NCBI RefSeq assembly: GCF_947631635.1
Contig: NZ_CANRMB010000033.1
Span: forward strand, 1 to 41,289
Direction of reading: 5' to 3'
DNA from: an uncultured Dysosmobacter sp.
Lineage (GTDB): Bacteria; Bacillota; Clostridia; Oscillospirales; Oscillospiraceae
DNA length: 41,289 bases
Shown: positions 16,882 to 23,952 of the stretch, piece by piece
Layout: the number at the start of each line of letters is the position of its first letter
Position numbering within the stretch: position 1 is the stretch's first letter
Notes under the pieces: model-generated
Database searches by the model: none
What the model was told of the DNA's origin: nothing
Seen by the model: only the letters and a program-made list of their open reading frames with translations
Position numbers and translations under genes: made by a program

Positions 16882-16910
16882 TTGACAGTAGTGAATTTTT
16901 AGCATAATAT
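16882..16910 (+). promoter_or_regulatory. promoter of the M-box-mgtE transcript
   Basis: A perfect TTGACA (16882-16887) and TAATAT (16905-16910) are separated by 17 bp. The start falls near 16917, just before the aptamer. Confidence 0.65.
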
Positions 16911-16929
16911 AGCAGTATAAAATCAGATA

Positions 16930-17076
16930 ATGTCCGGTAGGTAAGGCTACCACAGGGATATGGATCGCTGCCGCGGAGTGATGGAGACATCATGAGAGGG
17001 TTTGAGCAGGCGATATCGAACACGAAGGTATCATCTAATGCGATTTCACCGCCTTGTGAGGCTAAAGCTTGAACGG
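16930..17076 (+). promoter_or_regulatory. M-box (ykoK leader) magnesium riboswitch
   Basis: The leader shows the M-box signature. GGTAG-GTAAGG-CTACC (16936-16951) is followed by ACAGGGATATGGAT-GCTGCC, a GATG-GAGA-CATC hairpin (16979-16991), CGATATCGAA, and AAGGTATCATCTAATGCGA. Its position directly before mgtE fits the known role: Mg2+ binding compacts the aptamer and favours termination of magnesium-transporter transcripts. The exact ends are estimates. Confidence 0.8.
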
Positions 17077-17117
17077 TTGGGGGAGAATCACCATTGAGCC
17101 GATTCTCCCGAGCATTT

Positions 17118-17157
17118 CTCCACTTGTGCCGGACGGAACGAGTGGGGACTTTTATTT
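17118..17157 (+). terminator. riboswitch expression-platform terminator
   Basis: CTCCACTTGT (17118-17127) pairs with ACGAGTGGGG (17138-17147), allowing G-U pairs, with a small inner CC/GG pair. ACTTTTATTT follows. A second hairpin, GGGAGAATC/GATTCTCCC (17081-17109), lies between aptamer and terminator and may be part of the switch. The mgtE RBS follows at 17172. Confidence 0.72.
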
Positions 17158-17189
17158 ACACCAGCACACAGGGAAGGAGGTCGCGTGCT

Positions 17190-18572
17190 GTGTTTGAATT
17201 TGAAAACGAACGGGCGGAATTATTGGAGAAGATCGAGGATCTGCTCTCCCGAAAACGCTACGCCGAGCTGCGGGGCCTTCTGATCCCGCTGGAGGCGGCG
17301 GATATCGCCGTCCTCTGCGCAGGACTGGATGAGCGTGTCCCCCTGGTGTTCCGCCTGCTGCCCAAGGAGCAGGCCGCCGAGGTATTCGTGGAGCTGGACT
17401 CCGACGAGCAGGAGCTTTTGATCCGAAGCTTTTCCAACACGGAGCTGAAAGAGGTGCTGGACGAGCTGTATCTGGACGATACCGTGGATATCGTGGAGGA
17501 GATGCCCGCCAACGTGGTCAAGCGCATCCTGAAGCACTCCGACCCGGAGATCCGCAAGAGCATCAATGAGATCCTGAAATACCCGGAGGACTCCGCCGGA
17601 AGCATCATGACCACGGAGTTCGTGGACCTGAAGGCCACCATGACGGTGGAGGACGCCTTCAAGCGCATCCGCCGCACCGGACCCGATAAGGAGACCATCA
17701 ACGTCTGCTATGTCATCGACGCCAACCGGCACCTCATCGGCGTGCTGTCCATCCGGACGCTGCTGCTGGCGGAGGAGGACGATGTCATCGGCGACATCAT
17801 GGAGCAGAATTTCATCTCCGTCCACACGCTGGACGACCAGGAGACCACCGCCAACGCCCTGAGCAAATACGACTTCCTGGCCCTGCCGGTGGTGGACACG
17901 GAAAACCGCCTGGTGGGCATCGTCACCGTTGACGACGCCATGGACGTTTTGCAGGAAGAGGCCACCGAGGACTTCGAGAAGATGGCCGCTATCCTGCCCT
18001 CCGACAAGCCGTATCTGAAAACCAGCGTCTTTGAGACCTGGAAGGCCCGCACCCCCTGGCTGCTTCTGCTGATGCTCTCCGCCACATTCACGGGCATCAT
18101 CATGACGCATTTTGAAAACGCCCTCATGTCCTGCGCCATCCTGACCTCCTTTATCCCCATGCTCTCCGGCACCGGCGGCAACAGCGGCACCCAGGCCTCC
18201 ACCGCCATCATCCGTGCCCTGTCCCTGGGCGAGGTCCATTTTTCGGACACCCTGCGGGTGCTCTGGAAGGAGCTGCGGGTCTCTTTGATGTGCGGCGTCT
18301 GTCTGGCGGCCGCCAATTTTGTGAAGATGATGCTGGTGGACCGCTGGCTGCTGCACAACCCCAGCGTGACGCCCATGGTGGCGCTGGTGGTCTGCTCCAC
18401 CCTGGTGGGCACGGTGCTGTGCGCCAAGCTGGTGGGCTGTTCCCTGCCCATCCTGGCGGAAAAGCTGGGCTTTGACCCGGCTGTGATGGCCTCGCCCTTC
18501 ATCTCCACCATCGTGGACGCCCTGTCCCTGCTGATCTACTTCCGGTTCGCCATCTCGATTTTGGGAATTTGA
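17190..18572 (+). CDS. mgtE: magnesium transporter MgtE
   Basis: Mg2+-gated inner-membrane channel. The 460-aa protein has the family layout: an N-terminal superhelical domain (about 1-130) with repeated Leu/Glu-rich helices and LYLDDTVDIVEEMPANVV; two CBS domains (about 135-260) whose acidic faces sense Mg2+; a plug helix; and five C-terminal membrane helices (about 285-460) with GTGGNSGTQASTAIIRALS and DPAVMASPFISTIVDALSLL, which line the pore. The start is GTG 17190, with GGAAGGAGG 9 bases upstream. An in-frame ATG at 17094 would lie inside the riboswitch platform. The gene is under M-box control. Confidence 0.96.
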   Translation: MFEFENERAELLEKIEDLLSRKRYAELRGLLIPLEAADIAVLCAGLDERVPLVFRLLPKEQAAEVFVELDSDEQELLIRSFSNTELKEVLDELYLDDTVDIVEEMPANVVKRILKHSDPEIRKSINEILKYPEDSAGSIMTTEFVDLKATMTVEDAFKRIRRTGPDKETINVCYVIDANRHLIGVLSIRTLLLAEEDDVIGDIMEQNFISVHTLDDQETTANALSKYDFLALPVVDTENRLVGIVTVDDAMDVLQEEATEDFEKMAAILPSDKPYLKTSVFETWKARTPWLLLLMLSATFTGIIMTHFENALMSCAILTSFIPMLSGTGGNSGTQASTAIIRALSLGEVHFSDTLRVLWKELRVSLMCGVCLAAANFVKMMLVDRWLLHNPSVTPMVALVVCSTLVGTVLCAKLVGCSLPILAEKLGFDPAVMASPFISTIVDALSLLIYFRFAISILGI

Positions 18573-18576
18573 TATT

Positions 18577-18751
18577 GTCCATTAACTTAAAAAATCGCAT
18601 GCGATTTTTTTAGCGAGCGATGCCCGCTGTGCGTAAAGCGCACAGTAATTGACTATGAAATGAAAATCAAGGCCGCGGACCGCGGCCTGTCACAGCGCAC
18701 ATGCGCTGTGACACTTGAAAAGTGAATTGATCACTTTTCAAGTTATTTGAT
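18577..18751 (+). repeat. six-hairpin intergenic repeat, copy B
   Basis: Same length (175 bp) and order of hairpins as copy A. The third stem is CTGTGCG/CGCACAG where copy A has CTGTACG/CGTACAG, a compensatory pair change. The first stem also carries a G-C to A-T exchange. The second stem has one disrupting change (GCGAGC). The last three hairpins are almost unchanged. It lies between mgtE and its terminator, so it would be in the mgtE 3' untranslated region. Confidence 0.9.
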
Positions 18752-18760
18752 TATAAAAAC

Positions 18761-18795
18761 AGACGAGGAGCTTAGGGCTCCCCGTCTATTTTTAT
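18761..18795 (+). terminator. terminator of mgtE
   Basis: AGACG-GGAGC pairs with GCTCC-CGTCT with one A-C mismatch and a short loop, then ATTTTTAT. The left part overlaps the stop codon of the minus-strand RHH gene. Confidence 0.8.
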
Positions 18796-18951
18796 CTCCC
18801 CATGTTGCTGCTCATAAGCCGCAATATATTGCTCCAGGGCAACTTCCATTTCCTTTGTAGCCGACCGATGGTGTTTTTTCCCAAGCCACTTCATTTTCGC
18901 AATGGTCTCTTCCGCAGCGCGCAGAGGAAATGGGGTATAATAATTTCCCAT
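18772..18951 (-). CDS. small ribbon-helix-helix (Arc-like) DNA-binding protein
   Basis: A 59-aa gene read on the minus strand. The start is MGNYYTPFPLRAAEETIAKM, and the middle KKHHRSATKEMEVALEQYI fits the RHH pattern: a short beta strand with alternating side chains (YYTPFPLR), helix A (AAEETIAKMKWLGKK), a turn with RS, and helix B (ATKEMEVALEQYIAAY). The family usually acts as dimeric repressors. ATG 18951 has AGAGG 7 bases upstream. It is divergent from the Cys-rich gene at 19053, and the space between holds repeated operator-like sites. Its stop lies inside the mgtE terminator hairpin. The region is richer in A and T than the neighbouring backbone. Confidence 0.72.
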   Translation of the reverse strand: MGNYYTPFPLRAAEETIAKMKWLGKKHHRSATKEMEVALEQYIAAYEQQHGEIKIDGEP

Positions 18952-18963
18952 GGCAATACCTCT

Positions 18964-19038
18964 ATCATTTTGATGTCATTATTATATCAATCCTCCATCA
19001 TTTTTTGCGAATTCATATTAACATCATTTTGATATCAT
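18964..19038. promoter_or_regulatory. paired operator-like repeats between divergent genes
   Basis: ATCATTTTGATGTCAT (18964-18979) and ATCATTTTGATATCAT (19023-19038) differ by one base; a partial third copy, ATCATTTTTTG, lies at 18997. The first overlaps the expected start of the minus-strand RHH transcript (TATAAT at 18986-18981 on minus). The second sits in the spacer of the plus promoter. They are likely binding sites of the RHH protein. Confidence 0.6.
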
Positions 19039-19045
19039 ATATAAT
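19018..19045 (+). promoter_or_regulatory. promoter of the Cys-rich small gene
   Basis: TTAACA (19018-19023) and TATAAT (19040-19045) are 16 bp apart, with the operator-like repeat between them. The start site would fall almost on the ATG at 19053, suggesting a leaderless or very short-leader mRNA. Confidence 0.55.
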
Positions 19046-19052
19046 CAGTATC

Positions 19053-19244
19053 ATGAAATATTCTATGTTTAGAGATGATTCCATCTGCAAAAACTGCATA
19101 TACTTCACCCGCTTCTACATAAAAGCGGACTCGGAGTTTTTCCCAACACCTGAAGGCCGCTGCCAACACGCAATATATGGGCGGCGTACCATCATTTCAC
19201 CCGCCTGCCCGCGGTTTGTCCGTATCCAAAATCAATATGCATAA
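19053..19244 (+). CDS. small Cys-rich protein, probable zinc binder
   Basis: A 63-aa protein with ICKNC, a later Cys in EGRCQHA and another in PACPRF, spaced as four zinc ligands. Small proteins of this pattern are common in Clostridia, but no function is known to me. No signal peptide. ATG 19053 has no RBS and lies only about 8 bases from the predicted -10, so leaderless translation is possible; ATG 19065 is an alternative. It is divergent from the RHH gene and shares its operator region, so the two probably form a small regulated pair. Confidence 0.6.
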   Translation: MKYSMFRDDSICKNCIYFTRFYIKADSEFFPTPEGRCQHAIYGRRTIISPACPRFVRIQNQYA

Positions 19245-19313
19245 TCAGGGGCCTCCTGTGCACACTAGCTACCGGCGGAAAGCCAAATTCTTTCACGCAG
19301 GAGGATCATTCTG

Positions 19314-19505
19314 ATGAACAAGGATTGCACCAACAGCGGCTGCGAATGCACCCCCAACCAGAGCATCAAGTGCACCGTGAATAACTGCGCCCATCACTGC
19401 CAGGACACCCAGTACTGCGGCCTGACCGAGATCCAGGTGGGCACCCATGAGACCAACCCCACCATGGTGGAGTGCACCGACTGCCAGAGCTTCAAGCTGA
19501 AATAA
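19314..19505 (+). CDS. DUF1540 Cys-rich protein
   Basis: A 63-aa protein with nine Cys. The DUF1540 core is IKCTVNNCAHH..QYCGLTEIQV..TMVECTDCQSF. The short N-terminal NKDCTNSGCECTPNQ may add a second metal site. DUF1540 proteins are small, presumably metal-binding, and frequent in spore-forming Clostridia; their role is unknown. ATG 19314 follows AGGAGG with good spacing. A strong hairpin follows the stop. Confidence 0.88.
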   Translation: MNKDCTNSGCECTPNQSIKCTVNNCAHHCQDTQYCGLTEIQVGTHETNPTMVECTDCQSFKLK

Positions 19506-19514
19506 CACCGCGCC

Positions 19515-19554
19515 GGGAGCTTTGGGGAAGAGCCCGCTCCTCCCCAAGGCTCCC
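19515..19554 (+). terminator. hairpin after the DUF1540 gene
   Basis: A 14-bp stem (19515-19528 with 19541-19554, one G-U pair) without a U-tract after it. It may be a weak terminator or an mRNA-stabilising hairpin between the DUF1540 and TauE genes. Confidence 0.5.
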
Positions 19555-19582
19555 CTCTACATATTGGATGGGAGGCGGTGCG

Positions 19583-19936
19583 ATGAAGTCCAACTGGCCG
19601 GCGCGGATCGCCGGCGGCGCGTCCGGGCTGGCAAACGGGCTGTTTGGCGGCGGGGGCGGCATGGTGTTCCTGCCCATCCTCTCCCGGTGGGGACGCCTCT
19701 CCCCGCGAAAGCTGTACGCCACCTGCGTGGGCGTCATCTTCCCGGTGTGCCTGGTGTCCGCCGCCGTGTACGTGTGGCGGGGCGGGGTCTCCCTCATGAC
19801 CGCCCTGCCCTATCTGATGGGCGGCCTCATCGGCGGGTTTCTGGGCGGCAGGCTGTACGGCAAGGTCTCCACCAAATTTTTGAAGTGGCTGTTTGCCGCC
19901 TTTCTCTTTTACGCGGGGGTGAAATATCTGCTGTGA
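19583..19936 (+). CDS. TauE/SafE family permease, N-terminal half
   Basis: A 117-aa membrane protein matching one half of the TauE/SafE (sulfite/sulfonate exporter-like) family: ASGLANGLFGGGGGMVFLPIL is the family's first-helix glycine motif, followed by GGLIGGFLGGRLYGKV. About four membrane helices. ATG 19583 follows GGGAGGCGG. Standard family members are about 250 aa with two such halves in one chain. Here the second half is a separate gene starting at GTG 19933, overlapping this stop by 4 bases. The two products probably pair in the membrane. The substrate is unknown. Confidence 0.85.
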   Translation: MKSNWPARIAGGASGLANGLFGGGGGMVFLPILSRWGRLSPRKLYATCVGVIFPVCLVSAAVYVWRGGVSLMTALPYLMGGLIGGFLGGRLYGKVSTKFLKWLFAAFLFYAGVKYLL

Positions 19937-20301
19937 CGGATTGGCTTCTTCCCTTTCTCTGCGGCCTGGGGGCCAGCGTCATCTCCGCCTGGGGCGTGGG
20001 CGGCGGGACGCTGCTCCTGCTGGTGATGACGCTGTTTCTCGGTGTGGACCAGCGGACCGCCCAGGGCATCAACCTGCTGTTCTTTCTCCCCACCGCCGTC
20101 TCCGCCCTAATCTGCCACGCCAAAAACGGCTACTTGGACAAGCCCACCCTGAAAAACGCCGTGCCCACGGCGGTCCTCGCCGCCCTCATCGGCGCATGGA
20201 TCGCCACCGCCGTGGATGTGGAGATCCTGCGCAAGCCCTTTGGCGTCTATCTGCTGCTGTCCGGCGTCAGCCTGGTCTGGCCGCAGAAAAAGCAGGCGTG
20301 A
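19933..20301 (+). CDS. TauE/SafE family permease, C-terminal half
   Basis: A 122-aa membrane protein with four hydrophobic segments and the family pattern repeated: FLCGLGASVISAWGVGGGTLL, then QGINLLFFLPTAVSAL and PTAVLAALIGAWIA. The start is GTG in GTGA, overlapping the previous stop. GGGGGTG lies about 13 bases upstream, so translational coupling is likely. With the preceding gene it makes one complete transporter. Both halves have intact starts and stops and no residual linker, so this looks like a stable two-gene arrangement rather than a fresh frameshift. Confidence 0.85.
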   Translation: MTDWLLPFLCGLGASVISAWGVGGGTLLLLVMTLFLGVDQRTAQGINLLFFLPTAVSALICHAKNGYLDKPTLKNAVPTAVLAALIGAWIATAVDVEILRKPFGVYLLLSGVSLVWPQKKQA

Positions 20302-20337
20302 GGCTCTGCCCTCCGCGCCTGATCTGTCTCCAGGCAT

Positions 20338-20370
20338 AAAAAGAGACCGTCTCCTAGGAGACGGTCTCTT
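20338..20370 (-). terminator. terminator of the htrA operon
   Basis: A perfect 30-nt inverted repeat (20341-20370) is followed on the minus strand by TTTTTATG. It also lies after the TauE genes on plus and may work in both directions. Confidence 0.85.
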
Positions 20371-20388
20371 CTGCTATACAGGATATGC

Positions 20389-21690
20389 TTATTCACTCTG
20401 GCCGCTGGTCATATCCAATTTCAGGACCACTTCCAGAATCTCGCCGTCCCGCCAGAGGGTCAGGGGCATCTCATCCCCCACATGGTACTGCCGCCGGATA
20501 CGCAGCAGGTCCCGGCTGCCATACAGCGCCTCGCCGTTGGCGGCGGTCACATAGTCGCCCACCTGGATGCCCGCCTTTTCCGCCGGAGAGCCGGCGGTCA
20601 CCTCGACGACCTCCAGTCCCCACAGGTCCTCCTCCAGCTGTTCGCCGATCTGTGCGACCGACACGCCCAGCACCACCTCCGGCTGGACCTCGCCGTATGC
20701 CAGCAGGTCGTTCACCATCCGTCCCATATAGGCGGAGGGGATGGCAAAGCCCAGGCCCTCCACGCTGGAGTAGGCGGAGCTCATCTTGATCACATTGATG
20801 CCCACCACCTGGCCGTATTCATTGATCAGCGGGCCGCCGGAGTTGCCGGAGTTCAGGGCCGCGTTGGTCTGGATCAGGGTCATGGTGCGGCCGTCCACCC
20901 ACACGTCCCGGTTGATGGCGGAGACGATGCCGTCCGTCAGTGTCCCCCGCAGCTCCACGCCCAGGGGATTGCCGATGGCGTACACCTTGTCGCCCACCGT
21001 CAGCAGGTCCGAGTCGCCGAACACCGCCGCGGGCAGGCCCTCCGCATCCATCTTCAGCACGGCCAGGTCGTTTTCCGCGTCACCGGCCACATACCGCGCC
21101 GTGTAGCTGCGGCCGCTGTCCAGGATGATCCGGCAGTCGCTTCCGCCCTCCATCACATGGTAGTTGGTGACGACATAGCCGTCCTCCGTGAAAATGACGC
21201 CGGTGCCGACGGAGGCGACGTCCTTCTCCGGGTCCAGCTGGACCAGGACCGTCACCACCGCCGGGTTGACCTGGCGGTAGACCTCCTGGGCCGTCAAGGC
21301 CTCTCCCTGCTCCCGCGTCACCGCCAGTTCCACGCCCTGTCCGGTGGGTGCTGTTGGAATGGTGATCTCCGTGGACACATTGCTTGGCTCGTATTCATCG
21401 TAATACCATTCAAAGGGATCGTGCTGCTCCTGGCTGTACAGGCTGTCCAGCACCCGCGCCCCAACGGCCAGGACCACTCCCGCCGCGATGCAGGCTATGA
21501 AGATCCACAGGCCCAGTCTCCTGTGCTTTTTGGGTTTGGCAGAAACCTTCTCCGCCGCTTCGGCAGCGGCAGTTTTCGGCAGAGGGCGGATATAGGTCTC
21601 CACCACCTCCCGGGGGTCCGGCTGCCGGTAGACTTCCACGACCTCGCCGGGGGTCCTCTCCTCCCGGCAGGTCTTGTTTCCCTCTTCCAT
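20389..21690 (-). CDS. htrA: HtrA/DegP-like membrane-anchored serine protease
   Basis: Envelope quality-control protease. The 433-aa chain has a cytoplasmic N-terminus (1-58), one membrane helix (about 59-80), an acidic linker, a trypsin-like domain with the catalytic triad His178 (TNYHV), Asp208 (NDLAVL) and Ser284 (GNSGGPL), and one PDZ domain (about 340-430). ATG 21690 has GAGGA just upstream, 6 bases after the histidine kinase stop. It is the last gene of a regulator-kinase-protease operon, as in other Firmicutes where an HtrA is tied to a cell-envelope two-component system. All catalytic residues are present. Confidence 0.95.
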   Translation of the reverse strand: MEEGNKTCREERTPGEVVEVYRQPDPREVVETYIRPLPKTAAAEAAEKVSAKPKKHRRLGLWIFIACIAAGVVLAVGARVLDSLYSQEQHDPFEWYYDEYEPSNVSTEITIPTAPTGQGVELAVTREQGEALTAQEVYRQVNPAVVTVLVQLDPEKDVASVGTGVIFTEDGYVVTNYHVMEGGSDCRIILDSGRSYTARYVAGDAENDLAVLKMDAEGLPAAVFGDSDLLTVGDKVYAIGNPLGVELRGTLTDGIVSAINRDVWVDGRTMTLIQTNAALNSGNSGGPLINEYGQVVGINVIKMSSAYSSVEGLGFAIPSAYMGRMVNDLLAYGEVQPEVVLGVSVAQIGEQLEEDLWGLEVVEVTAGSPAEKAGIQVGDYVTAANGEALYGSRDLLRIRRQYHVGDEMPLTLWRDGEILEVVLKLDMTSGQSE

Positions 21691-21696
21691 GCTTCC

Positions 21697-23151
21697 TCAT
21701 TCCGTGGTCAGGGAGAAGGTGAACGTCGTCACTCCATCCTCGCTGGTCACATTGATTTTTTCCTTGTGCTGTTCCAGGATCGTCTTGACGATATACAGGC
21801 CCAGTCCCACGCCGTCCTTGTCCTCGCTGCGGGACTTGTCGCTCTTATGGAACCGCTCGAACAGCAGCGGCAGTTCCTCCGCCGGGATGGTATCTCCCCA
21901 ATTCCGTACTGTGACACGAGCCTTGCCGTCGATGACGGCGACGCCCAGATACAGCGTGGACCCCGGTCTGCCGAACTTGGCGGCGTTTTCCAGCAGGTTG
22001 TAGATGACCTGGGTGATCATGTCGTTGTCGCCCAGAACCAGGATCGGCTCCTCCGGGATATCCGCCTCCACGTCCAGATCCCGGTCCGTGATCTTCTTCT
22101 CCATGGAGATCAGCACCCGGCGCATGCTCTCGCAGAGGTCGAAGTGGCTGCCGTTCCGCAGGGGGTCCATGGCCTGGAGCTGGCTGACGTCCAGCATCCG
22201 CCGGACCAGGCGGCTCAGGCGGCGGCTCTCGTCGGAGATGATCTGCAGATACTGCCGCTCGCTCTCCGGCGGGATGGTCCCGTCCAGGATGCCGTCCGTG
22301 TAGCCCGCGATGGTGGTCATGGGCGTTTTCAGCTCGTGGGAGATGTTGGCGATGAACTCCCGCCGCTGGCGCTCCGTCTGCTGTAAGCTCTCCGCCATGT
22401 TGTTGAAGGAGGCCGCCAGCTCTCCGATCTCGTCGTCGCGGCCATAGTCGTTCATGCGGATGTCAAAGTCGCCCTCCGCGTACCGGCGGGTGGCCTGGGC
22501 CATCTCCCGGATGGGCTGGATCTGCCGCATGGTGGTCACGGAGGAGGCCATGAAGGAGATCATCAGCACCACAAAGGCCGTCATGAAGAACAGGCCGATG
22601 AAGCCGCTCCACATGGAGTCCAGAGACGCCATGGTGGACACGGCGAACACCTCGCCCACCTTCTCCTGGGTCTCCGGGTTGACGGCGGGCACCCCCACCA
22701 CGAACCGCTTGCCCTCATACAAACCGTTCAGGCTGTCCCGCCGGGCGGCATAGCCCTTCTCCATGATCTCCCGGGTCATCTCCGCCGGCATGGTCACCAC
22801 CATGCCGTCCAGCGCCTTGTCCGTGGACAGCAGCACGTGGCCCGCCGTGTCACAGATCATGAAGTGCGCGTCGGACACCATGGCGGCAAAGGAGGCCAGC
22901 TGCTGAAAATCCGGGTCGCTCTGCAGCTCCTCAATGGTCAGGTACCGCCCATTTTCCAAATAATTGACGGACAGCTGGCTCATGACCCGGGCCTTGGTCC
23001 CGATCTCCTCGCTCTTCTGCCCCCGGGCATAGTTATAGCTCAGGGAGAAGAAGGACGCGCCCAGCAAAAACAGCGTCAGTATCACCATGCCGGCGGTCAC
23101 GGACAGCTGCCGCCAGTACAGTCCCTGAAAGTGGTTCCGGAATCGTTTCAT
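21697..23151 (-). CDS. sensor histidine kinase
   Basis: A 484-aa membrane kinase, partner of the adjacent regulator. Two membrane helices (about 19-41 and 182-204) flank a 140-residue extracellular sensor that may fold like a Cache/PAS domain. HAMP covers about 205-258. The dimerisation/phospho-acceptor domain has SHELKTPM with His272. The ATP-binding domain has NLLENAAKFG, GDTIP and DGVGLGLYIVK. ATG 23151 overlaps the regulator stop (ATGA). The signal is unknown; an envelope stress is suggested by the htrA gene in the same operon. Confidence 0.95.
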   Translation of the reverse strand: MKRFRNHFQGLYWRQLSVTAGMVILTLFLLGASFFSLSYNYARGQKSEEIGTKARVMSQLSVNYLENGRYLTIEELQSDPDFQQLASFAAMVSDAHFMICDTAGHVLLSTDKALDGMVVTMPAEMTREIMEKGYAARRDSLNGLYEGKRFVVGVPAVNPETQEKVGEVFAVSTMASLDSMWSGFIGLFFMTAFVVLMISFMASSVTTMRQIQPIREMAQATRRYAEGDFDIRMNDYGRDDEIGELAASFNNMAESLQQTERQRREFIANISHELKTPMTTIAGYTDGILDGTIPPESERQYLQIISDESRRLSRLVRRMLDVSQLQAMDPLRNGSHFDLCESMRRVLISMEKKITDRDLDVEADIPEEPILVLGDNDMITQVIYNLLENAAKFGRPGSTLYLGVAVIDGKARVTVRNWGDTIPAEELPLLFERFHKSDKSRSEDKDGVGLGLYIVKTILEQHKEKINVTSEDGVTTFTFSLTTE

Positions 23152-23855
23152 TCTCCTGCCTTCTCCGCCTTGCCGCCGGTCAGTTCAAATTTATAGCCCA
23201 CGCCCCAGACGGTCTTCAGCGCCCACTGGTCGGACACGTTCTCCACCTTTTCCCGCAGGCGCTTGATATGCACGTCCACCGTCCGGCTGTCGCCGAAGTA
23301 GTCGAAGCCCCACACCTCGTCCAGCAGCTGGTTCCGGGTGTAGACCCGGTTGGGCGTGGAGGCCAGGTGGTACAGCAGCTCCAATTCCTTGGGCGGCGTG
23401 TCGATCTTCCTGCCTTCCACCACCAGCTCATAGGAGTCCAGATTGATGACCAGCTTGTCGAAGGTCAGCCGCTTGCTGGTGTCGTTGGGGATCTCCGTCC
23501 GCCGCAGCACCGCGTTGATGCGGGCGATCAGCTCTTTCATCTCAAAGGGCTTGACGATGTAGTCGTCCGCACCCATCTCCAGGCCCTGGATGCGGTCAAA
23601 GACCTCGCTCTTGGCCGTCAGCATGATGATGGGGACCTTGCTGGTCTCCCGAATCTTGGCGCAGACGGCCCAGCCGTCCATCACAGGCAGCATGATATCC
23701 AGCAGGATCAGGTCCGGGGCCTCTTTCTGAAATTCCTCAATGGCTTTTCCGCCGTCCCCGGCGATGCGGACGTCAAATCCCTCTTTCACCAGATACATTT
23801 GAATGAGGTCAGAGATATTGCGGTCATCCTCTACCACCAGAATATTGCGGCCCAT
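23148..23855 (-). CDS. OmpR/PhoB-family response regulator
   Basis: A 235-aa regulator. The receiver domain has VVEDD (Asp10, Asp11), phospho-acceptor Asp53 in LILLDIMLP and the conserved VKPF Lys. The winged-helix DNA-binding domain is at about 135-230 (LLYHLASTPNRVYTRNQLLDEVWG and RTVDVHIKRLREK). ATG 23855 follows GGGAGGG; an in-frame ATG five codons earlier lies within this RBS region. It is the first gene of the regulator-kinase-htrA operon, with its own promoter. Confidence 0.95.
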   Translation of the reverse strand: MGRNILVVEDDRNISDLIQMYLVKEGFDVRIAGDGGKAIEEFQKEAPDLILLDIMLPVMDGWAVCAKIRETSKVPIIMLTAKSEVFDRIQGLEMGADDYIVKPFEMKELIARINAVLRRTEIPNDTSKRLTFDKLVINLDSYELVVEGRKIDTPPKELELLYHLASTPNRVYTRNQLLDEVWGFDYFGDSRTVDVHIKRLREKVENVSDQWALKTVWGVGYKFELTGGKAEKAGE

Positions 23856-23891
23856 GGCGCTCCCTCCCAAGTTTTACAAATTTATATCCAC

Positions 23892-23921
23892 ATTATACCC
23901 CGTACCCGTTCGGGGTGTTGA
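23892..23921 (-). promoter_or_regulatory. promoter of the two-component operon
   Basis: On minus, TCAACA (23921-23916) and a perfect TATAAT (23897-23892) are 18 bp apart, about 37 bp before the regulator start. Confidence 0.55.
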
Positions 23922-23952
23922 ATTTTCTGTAAATTGTCTGTCTCTCCTGCGC

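Noticed and set aside
16674..17023. Two short overlapping frames, 77 codons on plus and 83 on minus
   Set aside because: The minus frame starts inside the M-box and both lack RBSs. The minus tail could be a gene remnant, but this is not supported.
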